Assembly: GCA_001430745.1 (NCBI GenBank)
Contig: KQ481993.1
Coordinates: forward strand, 1,034,472 to 1,074,508
DNA from: Auxenochlorella pyrenoidosa
Taxonomy: Eukaryota > Chlorophyta > Trebouxiophyceae > Chlorellales > Chlorellaceae
Direction: 5' to 3'
DNA length: 40,037 bases
Position numbers and translations under genes: made by a program. How positions within the stretch are numbered: the stretch's first letter is position 1; the number at the start of each line of letters is the position of its first letter. Below, one piece after another: positions 1-11,500 of this stretch. The notes under the pieces are model-generated. The model ran no database searches. It saw only the letters and a program-made list of their open reading frames with translations, and was not told where the DNA came from.

Positions 1-190
1 TCTTGCTCGAAGCGGCACGGCGGCTCAAGAAGCGGGGCACGGCCGCCTGAGATGCTGCCCAGCAGGCCGCATCGAGCAAGGCGCAGAGCGCATGGGGGCC
101 AGACACACAGCTCAGGCTCCTGCCCGCCTGTCTGGCGGTGGACCACCCCGAGCATGTCCCCACTATCTCAATATGCTGCCCTGCTGGCAG

Positions 191-732
191 GCCACGCTGC
201 GGCCCGAGATCCGGCTGCTCAACCGGCTGCTTGGTGCAGAGGGGCCGGAGCAGCGCGCCGAGGTGGGCCCGGCCTGGGGGCTCTGTGCACATGGGGAGCC
301 AGCTGCATTCGGCCGGCCCCAGAGGCTCCCTTCCTTCCTGCAATTCCAGCCTTCTCTTGCCTCTTGCTGCTAGCCCGTCATGCCATCCGGCATGCCTGCA
401 GGCGCGCCCAGAACCCTCATCACCCCATTCTGCAGCCTCTTGGTCAATCTTGGAAGCAGGCCAGCAACCAAGCCCTGCATGGTCTCTCCTCCAACCACCT
501 GCCAGCCACAAGTGCGCCCTGCCCCGCTGCCCATCCCCCGCAGATCCTGGCCGGCGCGGAAGCTGGCCAGCAGCTGCTCATGAACGACCGCTACTTCTTC
601 TCGCTGCTGGAGCGCATGCTGGGCGACGTGTCGCGCCAGCCAGAGGGCGAGCAGCGCGCCCAGCTGCTGGCCAAGCTGCAAGCCGTGCAGGTGGATGCGG
701 CGGCGGCAGCGGAGCGGGCAGGCGCAGCGTAG
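191..732 (+). CDS. 3' end of an unidentified conserved gene (partial)
   Basis: Two exons are visible: 191-262 and 544-732, joined in phase 0 across a GT-AG intron (263-543). The first exon begins after a clear acceptor (CTGGCAG), so the gene starts upstream, probably outside the window. The spliced tail contains TLRPEIRLLNRLLG, then a hydrophobic stretch MNDRYFFSLLERML, and ends in an Ala-rich, probably helical segment closed by TAG at 730-732. The conserved look of the RPEI-LLNRLL and NDRYFFSLL blocks suggests a real protein end, but I do not recognise the family. The sequence before 190 is unresolved; an open stretch at 3-47 may be another exon but has no convincing donor. Confidence 0.6.
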
Positions 733-1565
733 CGATGCGCCGCGCCGCATGCAAAACCTTTTTTGGTGTTCACACGAGGACCTGCTGTTGCCCCTGTTGC
801 GGCCAGGTCCATCCCCTGCTCTACTGACGTGCTGACCTCTGTACGCTGGTGCGGTCGTGTGCTGTGCAGCAAACGTTGTTTGTGCAATGCCAGCTTGCAG
901 AAGATTGCAGAAGAAACAGTCATGGGGCAGGGCGAACAGCTGCCACAGGCGAGCGCCACGAAACGCTCTTGGAAAGGGAGCTGCAAGCCTCGAGCGCGCA
1001 TATATGGTCTCACACGCACCTTTGTGACCAAGCTCGTGGAGCCCAAGCTCACAATTGTAGGACCCAAGGCGCTGCAGGAATTGAATGAGTGAGGAGAGCA
1101 CAATTTGCAGGGGCGTGCGACGTCCATGCGGTTTCGCCGCAGCATGGAACGCAACGCAGCAACAAGGGCATGCTAGCTCTCAACCGATGCCCCCCCCCCC
1201 GTTGCCTCTACTGCGCACAATCTGCAGTTTGTTTGCAGCGCTGGTGAGCCCTTGTTTGCAGCAGGCTCGTCGAGGTGCTGCGACTCAGGGTTCCGGCAGG
1301 CTGGTTTATGCGGTAGCCCTTGCAGATTGTTGAGCAAATATCGATCGAAGTTTCGGATCGCCTGCACCACCCGCTGCAAGCTGCCTGGGCGACAGTGAGC
1401 GCGCTTACTTTGCACGGTTTGCTTCTTTCTTTGCCGTCCAGAGTCCAGAAGAAGAGCACACAATCGTCATTGGCTTACTCTGCCTGCCGACGACAAAGAG
1501 CCATCAGGCCCCTCGCTGCTGCCGCCACCGCCCACACTGCCGCCAGCGCACCACCTCGTCGCTGC
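733..1565. other. Intergenic region, 833 bases
   Basis: This holds the 3' flank of the upstream gene and the 5' flank of the BLOC1S1-like gene. I see no supported gene. A reading frame at 763-1092 lacks an early ATG and has no recognisable protein. A TATA-like string (CATATATGG) lies near 998-1006, too far from the next ATG to call a promoter without transcript data. Confidence 0.5.
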
Positions 1566-2133
1566 ATGTTTGCTGACGCACTTGCGACGTACAGAGCGCG
1601 CCAGGCACAGCTGAATCGGGAATCAGGTGTGTGCCTGGTAGCACTGTGCACCTCAACTCAGAGTAGCATGTTGAAAGGAAACAAAACGGTGCCTTTGGTT
1701 CAGCGACTGGCCCCCTGCCCTCGACTCCCGCGCAGCACGCGCCACCGCGGCAGCACGGCATGCAGCACAGGAGCTCGCGGCTGTAGCGGCGCGCGAGCAG
1801 AACGCGGGCGCAGAGGCAGTGTTCCACGCCCAGGAGAAGCTCGGCTCGGAGCTGCGGGCGGTGCGCAAGGCGGCGGCTGCTGCGGACCGTGACGTGTCGA
1901 CGCTGACCAAGGCGGTGCACGAACTGGAGAAGCAGACCCTGCTGTTTGGCGACCTGCAGCACTACCTGTCGGTGATCGAGGGGGAGATCGCGGGGGTGGC
2001 GGCCGCCCTGGGGCGCATCCAGGCGGCGCAGCAGGCCGCGGCGCAGCGTGCAGAGCGTAGGCGTCCCGACTCCCAGCAGCAGCAAGGCTCGCGGCCCGGC
2101 AGTTTGGCAGCGCCGCAGCGGGCTGCAAGCTAG
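1566..2133 (+). CDS. BLOC1S1: BLOC-1 subunit 1 / GCN5L1-like protein
   Basis: Exons 1566-1626 and 1736-2133 encode 152 residues. The start MFADALATYRARQAQLNRES aligns by eye with the animal BLOC1S1 start, which has the same length to the first basic run and the same R-QAQLN spacing. The second exon is a continuous amphipathic coiled coil. It includes LEKQTLLFGDLQHYLSVIE, matching the family's 'kqt ... iGDvenW ... IE' block, followed by an Ala-rich helix. Family knowledge: BLOC1S1 is a small helical subunit of BLOC-1 and BORC, involved in endolysosomal trafficking, and is also linked to mitochondrial protein acetylation. The C-terminal ~30 residues (QQQQ-containing) go beyond the family core. 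The stop lies only 11 bases before the next ATG, so the two may share an mRNA. The family call is by recall; the main alternative is an unrelated small coiled-coil protein. Confidence 0.72.
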
Positions 2134-2144
2134 CAACGCAGCGG

Positions 2145-3361
2145 ATGGCGCCTGCTCTGTCTTCGCCAGCAGCGGCGGCGCTGCAGAGCGCCTACGATGG
2201 CTTGCTGCAGGTGGGCAAGCGGCGGGCACTGGCAGTGCTCTGCTGGCCATCTGCCTGCATCAGGGCTCTCTCTGTGATGGCAAATGGATTCCTTGGCTGC
2301 CTCGTCCTTCCATGTGGCCTCCCGCCCGGCGTACCCAGCAGGTCTCAACCGGCCATGCCCACCCTCTGGCCTTGCAGGCGACTGCTCGAGGCGGCAGCCG
2401 CCAGCTGCGCGCCTCCTGCCCCCGCCTGTACCGCGATCTGCTGGCAGTCCTATCCGGCTTGCGGCCCTCCTTCATGCTGGACTACGGGCAGCTGCCTCCC
2501 GAGCAGCTGGCCGCCGCCGCTGCCGGCCTGGCGGCTGCGCTGCGCCTGCAAGCAGCTGCAGGGCAATGTTGTGTGGCTATCCTGGGGGACTGCTGCTACG
2601 TGGTGCGGCCTGAGGCGCTGTCATGCCTTGCGGGCAGCGCTGCGGGCGCGAGCGGCGGTGCCACGGCAGCAGGCACAGCAGAGCACCAGCCTGCGGCTTG
2701 CGATGCTGCACAGCAGCAGCGGCACGCACACACAGCGCAGCAGCGGCAGGCCCCTGCAGCCCCGGCGATGTTTGTAGGCTTTGATGGGCCGCGCCCTCGC
2801 TGGGCCAGCGCGGCCGAGGCGGCTGAGGCGGCAGGGGCGCTGGGTGCGCTGCGCGCCGGCCTGCTGGCGGCAGTGGAGCGGCACTTGCACAGCCACCAGC
2901 AGCAGCCAGCGAGCAGCAGTGTCAGCGGGGGGGGCGGCGCCGTGTGCCTACCCCTGCCGGTTGTGCAGGCGGAGGAGCTATCTGGCTGGCAGCGGGTGGT
3001 GCCCCCCACCGCTAGCGGCTATCTTCTGGGGTACCCGGCGGTGTATCTGTGCCACAGCCTTGAGGGCGCCCAGGCTGCCTCCCGCGGCCTCTCCAGCGGC
3101 AGCCTCTGCTTGCACACGGTGGCCGGCGCGCTGGCGGCGCTGCCGGCGCATGTCCCGCACCCGCACGGGCAGCCCCTGCTGGGGTTCTCTGTGCCCGCCG
3201 AGCTGGCAGCATCACCGGAATGGGCAGCCTGCCGCGATGCCTGGTGGGCGGCGGTGGAGGGACGTGCCTCTGCGGCGGCGGCGGCTTCGGGCGGGCTGGT
3301 GTGCTGGGAGCGGCTGCAGCTGGACATCTCATCGCAGCCTCCACGTCCAGTGGCGCTGTGA
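2145..3361 (+). CDS. UPF0739 (C1orf74-like, DUF4504) protein
   Basis: Exons 2145-2210 and 2378-3361 join in phase 0 to give 349 residues. The GT-AG intron is 2211-2377. Conserved-looking blocks are LRPSFMLDYGQLPPEQL (about residues 47-63), CCVAILGDCCYVV, LLGYPAVYLCHSLEGA with LSSGSLCLHTV, FSVPAEL, and a terminal WERLQLDI...PRPVAL. These resemble the animal C1orf74/UPF0739 family in order and spacing. The function of that family is unknown. Gln/Ala-rich loops (about 130-175 and 220-240) make the protein longer than the roughly 270-residue human homologue. The start is the first ATG, 11 bases after the BLOC1S1-like stop, and no poly(A)-like signal lies between. A TGTAA follows the stop at 3483. 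Confidence 0.6.
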
Positions 3362-3482
3362 GCCACATGCTTTGCAGCAGCGCTTGTCAACGCCGCGGCA
3401 CTCAGCACGCTTTGATGTGGCGGCGGCAGCAGCTGCGGCGGTGCTAGAGCGTCATGCATGTGCCTCCTTCGCCCTCTTTTCC

Positions 3483-3487
3483 TGTAA
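3483..3487 (+). terminator. TGTAA poly(A)-like signal
   Basis: This TGTAA lies 122 bases after the UPF0739-like stop. UGUAA is the usual polyadenylation signal in green algae. None occurs between the BLOC1S1-like stop and the next ATG. The assignment rests on position only. Confidence 0.4.
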
Positions 3488-3642
3488 GCTCGCCGCTCGC
3501 CCAGTATCTATCCAATTGCAAGCCGCCAGCAGAAGCGCAGCGGCAGCAAAGGAGACCTGCCTCAGGTCTGGGCAGCGGCGGAGCGAGACAGGAGGTCAAC
3601 AGCGACTAGGGAGGCCCCCTCGGCCCGGTAGCAGGCGCCGCC

Positions 3643-5106
3643 AGTGAGTTGGGGCCATGCAGCTTGGGCGCAGGCGCATGGCCGCCGCTCTGCGTGTCGC
3701 TGCTCGGTTGGCTGCTCAAAGTATATACTTTAGGCTCCACAAGAGCGTCGTGCACGTCACGCTCACTCCCAGCCCGCTGCTTGCGCCGCCGCCGCTTGCA
3801 GTGCGCTTGGAGAAGTGCTGGTTCTGCTCCAGCACCATCTATCCGGGCCACGGCATCACGTTTGTGCGGAACGATGCGACGGTGAGGCCCGCCGGGGCCG
3901 GCAGCAGTGGGCACGAAGAGCGGCGGCAACACTGGCGGCAGGCGGCGCCAGGTCCAGCCGCGGTGTCTTCATCTTCTGTCCTGCACCGGCGTCATTGCTG
4001 CCTCGGCATCGCGATAGGCAGAGGTGCAGCCTCGGAATCACGGCTTCAGAAAGCGTTGGTTCCTGTGCTCGCCCGTGCGCGCCCCGCAGATCTTCCGCTT
4101 CTGCCGCAGCAAGTGCCACAAGAACTTCAAGATGAAACGCAACCCGCGCAAGGTCAAGTGGACCAAGGCCTACCGCAAGCTGGCGGGCAAGGAGCTGGCA
4201 GAGGTGCGACCGGGCGTGCTCGGTGGGGAGTACCGCTGCCGCACGCTGCGCGCTGCCGCTGCAGCCTGTACTGCACTTGGGCACCAGGGGCGCAGCCCCC
4301 ATCGCGAATGGCGCCACATCGCGGGGACGCGCCGATGGGCAGCATCCAGCATCAGACGCGCTTGCAAGGCACACAACCGCGCCCGAAACGCACCCTCGGG
4401 CCCCCCCTGTGCAGGATGCCACGTTTGAGATGGAGCGGCGGCGCAACCGGCCCGAGAAGTACGACCGCGAGCTGGTGCACAAGACGGGTGAGTGCCGCTG
4501 GGGAAAAGGATGGGTTCGCGCCGAGTGGCGTCAACTAGGCAGCCCAGCGCCAACTAGGCAGCCCAGCGCGCTGCTGCGGCTGCCACACGGCGCGGGCGAC
4601 TGCCCCGCCCCTGGTGCACGGGTGCCCCCGCCGCCTGGGCCCAAACCACCCGCCTGCGTTGGCTGCGACCCCCGCCCCCTCCCCCTGCAGTCAAGGCGAT
4701 CAAGAAGGTGGACGCGATCCGCAGCGCGCGCCAGGACCGCTTCTACGAGGCGCGCATGTCCAAGGCGAAGAAGCAGCAGGCGGCGGCGGAGCGGCGGCAG
4801 CTGGAGCAGGAGATCCACCTGGTCAAGGCGCCGGGGGCGCTGGCCAAGGAGAAGGAGGAGAAGCTCAAGGGTGGGTGGGCGGGCTGCGGCGCTGGGCGGG
4901 CCGGGGGCGGCGCTGGGGCCATGGGGCCTGGGAGACGGGTTGGATGGTTGCGGGGCGCTGGCCGAGGAGAAGGAGGAGCAGTGGCCCTCAGGGTGGGGCC
5001 CATGTTGCGTGTGTGCTCGTGTTCCCCGCTCACGTGCCGGCTTGCCTTGCGCTGGGCCCATGCTGCAGTGGCTGTGGAGGAGGCGCAGGAGGACATGCAG
5101 GAGTGA
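3643..5106 (+). CDS. RLP24: Ribosome biogenesis protein RLP24 (RSL24D1, L24e family)
   Basis: Six coding pieces (A at 3643; 3802-3881; 4090-4203; 4415-4487; 4691-4870; 5069-5106) give 161 residues, against about 163 in human RSL24D1. The order matches the family: the zinc-ribbon half [18 protein letters not shown], then [14 protein letters not shown] with the second Cys pair, the basic [17 protein letters not shown], the [16 protein letters not shown] block, and the C-terminal helix ending IHLVKAP and [12 protein letters not shown]24 is a 66S pre-ribosome factor. It holds the place of ribosomal protein eL24, recruits the AAA-ATPase Drg1 in yeast, and is exchanged in the cytoplasm. The ATG is split: GCCGCCA|gtgagt ... 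cttgcag|TGCGCTTGGAG. An upstream in-frame ATG (3657) lies inside this intron and would add an unrelated leader. All introns are GT-AG. The gene is tail-to-tail with SMC3. Confidence 0.93.
4532..4569. repeat. Perfect 19-base tandem duplication in RLP24 intron
   Basis: Two identical adjacent 19-base units (4532-4550 and 4551-4569) lie in the intron between 4488 and 4690. They look like a recent slippage duplication with no coding effect. Confidence 0.85.
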
Positions 5107-5588
5107 GGGGCGCGCCCAGCCCTGCTGCCCACACCACACGCCTGCGGCAGCTGCCGACTCCCCGCACAGCCTGCCTGGCTGTTCCTACTTACCCTGTCGT
5201 TTCACTGACCGTCTTTCTGTACTTGCTCCCGTTTCCGCTCGCCCTGTCCCCGCTGCTGCTTGTCCATTGCTTCATCCACCACCACCCCTCGCCCTGCTGG
5301 CCTATGCATGGCCCGACGCATCTGTTCATGTTGTCAAGCGCCCCATTGGGCGCGCTGGCTGCAAGCAAAGCAAAGTCAAGCGTGGGCAGAGGCAGCGGGT
5401 TGGGTCGTGTCGGGAGCAGGTCTGTACAAGCAGGACAGTATGAAATGCAAGGGGGAGGCAGGGGTATCGCTATACATGGGGGCATGTTGAAGTAAAGTAC
5501 AGACATCATGGTTGGTGCACGTTACGTGGGTGGAGCAGTGCCAGCGGGGCATGGGCCCGGCACCTCGGCCACCTCAGCAAAAGCAGCC
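5107..5588. other. Convergent 3' flank of RLP24 and SMC3
   Basis: This 482-base stretch separates the two tail-to-tail stops. It should hold both 3' UTRs. I see no TGTAA on either strand here and no gene. Confidence 0.5.
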
Positions 5589-8500
5589 TCAGTCCTCCTC
5601 CATGGCATCCACCTCCCCTTCCTCCTCCTCGGGGGGCGCCACCAGCGGGGCCTTGCCCTTGCTGCGCCGCGCCGCTGCGGCCGCCGCCTCGGCGTGCGCG
5701 GCGCGCTGCGCCGCCGCCGCACGCCGCTCCTCGCTCTCCAGGAATGTGAGGGCATCCTCGCGGTTGATCACATCGATCCTGCAGTGTGGAAACGAAGGGC
5801 GGTGGCGCAGACCCGGGAAGGGTGGATGGTTGAGGCAAGCGAGGGTCGGCGCCGCAGGACAGCGGGCATGCATGCCGCCCGGGAAGCGCCCGCGCCTGCT
5901 GCCTGCTGGGAGCCCGTGCACCTGCTGAGGCGGTTGGTGTGGGACACGCCGTAGATCTTGTCCGCCACGTTCACAATCTGCAGAGGGCGAGACATGAGAT
6001 TTTCACGTCTGAGGCTCGTCCCCAAAGGGTTGAGACCCTGAGCAGACAACGAGAAGCAGGGTGGGTGGGGGCAGGGCATGCAATCCTTTTTTCGGTGATT
6101 TCTTTTGTTGGTGCTGAGGCGACCAGGTGTGCCGGAAATCGGCAGTGGCGCATCCCCATGCACCACAGGGAAGAGCCCGGCGCACTGGGGGCCCCACCTG
6201 CGGGTGGAAGGTGGTGACGATGAACTGGGCGGGGTCGCGGTCGCGCGCCGCCTGCCGCGCCAGCATCTTGGCCACAGTGGTCCTGCAGGGGGCAAGAGGG
6301 GGTGTATGTGGTGCAGCGGGGAGGGCGGTGCTTGCTGGCGCTGGCTTGCCAGGGCAGGTGGGAGGCCAACGGGCGAGCCAGGGACCACGGGCACCAGCAG
6401 GGCTGCGCGGCTCGGTGCTGACGCTGCCGAGCTGTCCTGCCCCGCCGTGCCGCCGTGCCCTGCCTCCTTTCACTGCTGCAGCTCAGGGCCCTGTCCCCCC
6501 CCCCCACACACCTGTACTGGGGGTCCAGCGCGGCGTCGATCTCGTCAAACAGGTAAAAGGGTGCGGGGTCGCAGCCCTGCAGGGGCAGGCAAGTAGACAC
6601 AAGGGAGGGGCGCGGCTGGGGCGGACAGGCTGGGAGGGCGTCGAGGGCCAGGGGGCGGGAGGCGCAGCACTGAGCGCACATGGGTGGCACAGCGGGGTGG
6701 CGGGCCGGTGGGCGAGGCAACGGGGCTGCGTGCAACGCCTTTCCCCACCTGGATGGCGAAGATGAGGGCCAGCGCCACGAGCGTCTTCTGCCCGCCGCTC
6801 AGCTGCTTCATGGACATGGTCTCGCCGCCGCCAAAGGACACCTGCAGGGGGGGCGGGGGTGGGGTGGGGTGGGGCGGGGGGTGGGGGCGGCGTCCGGCAG
6901 CTTTGCTGCCTGCAAGAGTGCCCTCTGGGGCAGCATGGCGGCAGAGGACGCGGCAGCTGCCCGACAAACGCTCCAACAGGCTCTGCCCTGCAGCGACCGA
7001 GCCAAACCTGGCCGCCAGTCAGGCGGCTCCGCCGGCCGAACCGGGTGCCATCACGCCGGCACGGACCCTTGTCCCCTACCCTGCCTCCACACCCAGTGAC
7101 CCCCCCTGGCCACCCACCCCCCACCCCACCCCACCTTGACCTTCACCCCCGAGTACTTCTCCAGCGCGCCGTGCTTGCTGGCGCCCGCCGCCGCCGCCGC
7201 CCCCGGGTCGTCATTCTCGTCCTCCTGCCCCCCCGCCCCGCCCAGCCGCTTCTGCATGACCAGCTCGCCCCGCCCGCCGGGCACCAGCTGCAGGGGGGGC
7301 AGGGGAGGCGGGGAAGTCGTGTGCTGGAGCGCCTGCCTGGGGCTGGCAGCCAGGCAGCGGCTTGCAAGGTGCATGGCACATGGTGCATGGCCTCTTTGCG
7401 TGCTGTAGAGGGTTCCAGACTGGGGGCGCACCCTCCTTGGCTGCCCTGGTCAGCTCTCTCCGGGCACATTCCTGAGGCGGCAGTCCATGGTGCCACGGTG
7501 GACCGGCGGGCGTGCAGCCGCCGCCCCCCACCTGCGCAAAGATGTCGCGGAACTGCTTGGCCACGCCCTTGAAGGTGCGCTCGATGGCCTCGTCCTTGCG
7601 GGCATCCAGCGTGTCGATGAGCTGGCGGATCTTCTCGTCGCCGCGGTCGTTCTCCTGTTGGCCACAGGGAGGGGGTTGGGGTGGGGGGCAGGCTCGGGGG
7701 TACTTCAACACGCGATAATGGTGGGCGTAGCTCGCTGGTCCTGCTGCACATGCCCTCTCCGGGCCGAGAAACTGCAAAGAAGAAGGGCCAGGGCAGCCCT
7801 GGCCGTGAGCTGCCACCCCTTTCCGGCGCGGCGCCCGGCGCGCGCGCACCTCCTTGCGGCGGCACAGCTCGTCTCGCTGCTCGGTGAAGTTCATGTACTG
7901 GTCCAGCGCCTTCTTGTTGATGTGCCCAAACCTCTTCAGCTCGGTGTTGACCTGCCCGGGGGCGCCGGGGTACGGAGGGGGGGGGGGGGGGGGGCGGCAA
8001 GGGGCGGCAGGTGTGGGCGCGGCCGGCAACTGCCAGCGAAGCATCGCGAGGCGCGGCGCCTGGCTGCAGGGGGGCGGCCTTGCAACTGTGCGCCCTGCCG
8101 CTCGCAAAAACGGCTCGCGCCAGGCGCGCCAAGACGGGGCTGGCTTTGCCCACGGGTCCAAGCCATGCAGCCTGTGCTCGGAGCCTGCGCTTCGGGCCGG
8201 CCCCACCCAACCCCTCCCCCACCCCACTCCCCCTCACCCCACCACCACCACCACCCCAGGCCCACCTGCGACAGCTCCGCCTGCAGCTTCTTCAGCGAGG
8301 CGCCGCGGAACTTTTCGTACGCCTCATCCGGCAGCGAGCCCAGCTCCCGGATGCGCCGCTCCAGGTCGCCCTTTTTCAGGCGCAGCAGCGCCAGCCGGTC
8401 GGACAGCTTCTGCAGCGTGCTCTGCTCGTCCTGCGGGAGGGGGAGGGCCGGGGAGGAGGGGGGTGGGAGTTGCGTAGGTGTGTGAGTGTGGTGGTGGTGG

Positions 8501-11500
8501 TGGTAGTGAGAGGTGGGTGGGTGGGTGGGTGCGCCCGAATAATTTGGGGGGTGGGGTGGGGGGCCGACCCGGCGGGGCTCGCCTCTGCTCGGGGCGGGCA
8601 CGCCAGGCATGCCAGCCTAGGGCCCAGGACCAGCCTGACAGCCACCGGCTTATCCCCCGGTGGCTGCCCCGCGCCACCTCGAGCGCTTGCCTGCTGCGCC
8701 AGGTCTTCCGCCTGAGCCTGGGCCTTGAGCCGGTCCCGCTCCGCCGCCCTCTCCTTGGCCGCGCGCTGCGCTGCCTCCAGCTCCGCCTCCACCCCCCCGG
8801 CTCGCTCAGACACAGCCGCCACCGCGGCCTGGGCCTGCAGGGGCAGGACAAGTGGTGTGGGGGCCGAGCTGTGCCTGCGGCATGTGGCCAGCCACTGCAA
8901 GCACAGTCCGTGGCGCAGGGGCAAACGCAGCCAAGGGGCCAATGATATAGTGCCGTCACCAGCAGCCCCTCTCCTATCGCTGCTGAGCCCCTCGCGGCGC
9001 CGCGCATGGACCCAGGCCCCTGTGCCCTGGCAGGCCCCGCCGCACCTGCGCCAACTCGCGGCGCCGCGCCTCGAGCGTCGCCGCGTCCACCCCGCTCGAG
9101 GCGGCGGCCAGCCGGTCCTGCAGGTCGCGCCGCTGCTGCCGCAGGTTGGCCGACAACTCGGCCTCCAGCGCCGCCGCCGCCGCCTCCACCTCGAGCTGCT
9201 CGGAGCGCAGCGCCTCCAGCTCCTCCTGTGGGGGTGGGGTGGGGGGTGGGTGAGTGGAGGGGTGGGGCCGGCAGAGAGAGTTTGTGGCAAGCCAGACATG
9301 AGGGGAGTGGGCACGTGAGGCATGCAGAACAGGAACCTGGCAGGCACAGGCATGCACAGCTCCCCAGAGGCCTCCAACTCTTGACGTTGCATCATCAAGG
9401 ACTCGACCAGCAGGCCAAAAGAGCCGCAGCAGTCACGGTGTGCTTTCCCCCTGCCGTGGCATCCATTCACACGTGCCAGCGCACCTGCAGCTGGGCGACC
9501 TGGGGCTGCAGCGCGCGCACTTCGGCCTGCTCAGCGCTGCTCAGCGCGCCCAGCAGCTCTGTGCCGATCTCGGCCTCCAGGGCAGCGATGCTGGCCTGCA
9601 AGGGCGGGCGAGGGGGCGGCGCGGCAGCTGGAGCAGAGGTGGCGCAGCATGCATGGCGCCTGGCCTGGCTGCTGGCTGCGCTGCGCAGCGGCCGCCTTTG
9701 CAGCACATCCGTGCCAGCTGCTCAAAGCTGTCGCTTGCAGGGTGCTCAGATTGGCTCCGCTGGAACAACATGGGCACCTGCTGGCTGGCTGGCTGGCTGG
9801 CTGGCGCCCCTGGGGAAATCAGCTTTCTGGCAAAGGGGTGTGAGGAGGGGGTGCAGCAGGGCCCCACCTGCAAGTTGCCCAGCTCCTCGCCAATCTTGTC
9901 CAGCAGCGCCTGCTTGGCGCCGCCACGCTTGGCGGCCTCCGCGGCGCGCGCCTCAAGCGCGCGCAGCTCGCCGCGCAGCGGCGCGGTGCCGTTGGCGGCA
10001 CTGGCGCGCTGCGCCTCGAGCTTTTGCAGCTCGGCGGTGACCTGGGGGCCGCGGGCGCATGCGGGGGAAGCGGGTGCGGGAGCATGGAACGGGGAGCTGG
10101 AGCAGGGCGACCTCGGCAGGTGGCGAGAGCTGTGTCAGCGCCCGCAGGCGCTGCATGCCCGCCCCGACGCTTGCTGCGCCTCCATGCAGCACGAGTCGGC
10201 AGCGGCGTGGGTGGGCCAGCGGCCGGCGCTGCGGCCCACCTGCGGGATGCGCTGCTGCACCTCCAGCAGCTGCTTGGCCACCTTCTTGGACTCGCGGTGG
10301 TGCTCCTGCAGCTTGGCGCGCAGGTCCTGCGGCGGAGGGAGAGGGGGCAGACTGCCAGGTGTTCAGCACGACAGCGTGCAGATAATATGTGGTAGTACAG
10401 GACGGTGCTGTGGTTCCGGTGCGGAGGTCCGGGTGGCAGGCTGAGCAGCGCGTGCGCGGTCGCTGCAGCGCGGCCTCGCAGCCCTGCGGCTCCGCAGCAC
10501 CTGTGCGGCCAAACCCTGGGGCCGGCTGCCCTCCTGCCAGCCTGGGCCCACCTTGATCTCCTTCATGGCCTGGATCTTGGAGCGGGCGGGGTCGTAGAAG
10601 CCGCCGCGGTAGGTGCCGCGCCGCTCCACCTGCGCGTGGGGGAGGGAGGGGCATGTGCGCGCACTGCAGGGTCGGCAGGCGCAGCACGGGCATGGGACAC
10701 TGGCTGCGACCGCGGCGTTCACATCTGGAAGCACGCACTCATCTGCAAGGCACGGCCACGCACAGGCGGCCCGGCCTTCACTGGGGCCTTGGTCTGCCGT
10801 GCCGCCCACCTGGTCGCCCTCCATAGTCACGCAGTTCAGGTTGGTCTCGCGCGCCACCCGCCCCGCAATGTCCAGGTTGCGGCACACCAGCGTCTTGCCA
10901 AACACCTGCAGGCGGGCGGGCGGGGGCGCAGGTTGTCAGGCCAGGCAAGGCGGGGCGGCGGGCGTGAGCGCAGGTGCCAAGCATGCGCCCCGCCTCGCAG
11001 CGCCGAGGTCGAGGGCAGGCCGCGGCCAGACTGGGTGTGCCCCAGCCATGCTGGCCCCCTTCCAAAGGTGACCGCCGCACTCGAGCTGGGGTGCTGTGGC
11101 GCGCTGCTGCGGGGTTCGTACCACCCCCGCCCCACCTGGCGGAAGGCTGGCTCGAACTTGGGGTCGTACTTGAGCTTCCTGAGCAGCGGCACCACGTCGT
11201 TGCCGTACTGCAGGCCAGGCGGGGCGGCATGGGGGGTGGGGGGTGAGGCCAGACCAGGGCTGGTGGGCCAGCCGAGGGCCGCCGGGCCACCCGGGACATG
11301 GAGGGTGGTTCTGGCGATCCCACTGGGTGCCGGGCCCCCCTGCTGCTCAACGGCCATGCAGAGTGCACCGCACTACGCACGAACAGGCCGCCGGGCCCCC
11401 CCTCCTCCCCCCCCCCGGCCCCCTCACCTGGTCTGGGTACCTGACCTCTGGCGGCTGCAGGCGGTTGAGCGGCATGAAGGAGACGCGGCCGCACCTGCCG

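Noticed and set aside
763..1092. Plus-strand frame between the first two genes
   Set aside because: It opens at a TTG with no early ATG, and its product has no recognisable similarity; most likely 5' flank or UTR.
2048..2377. Continuous frame from 2048 into the UPF0739-like gene, suggesting a longer protein
   Set aside because: The upstream part overlaps the BLOC1S1-like coding exon in another frame and an intron. The spliced model from ATG 2145 joins in phase with a clean donor and acceptor.
3657..3803. Alternative RLP24 start at ATG 3657 giving a ~48-residue N-terminal extension
   Set aside because: The extension lies wholly within a good GT-AG intron, has no family counterpart, and the spliced form makes the expected MRLEKC start with a strong Kozak context.
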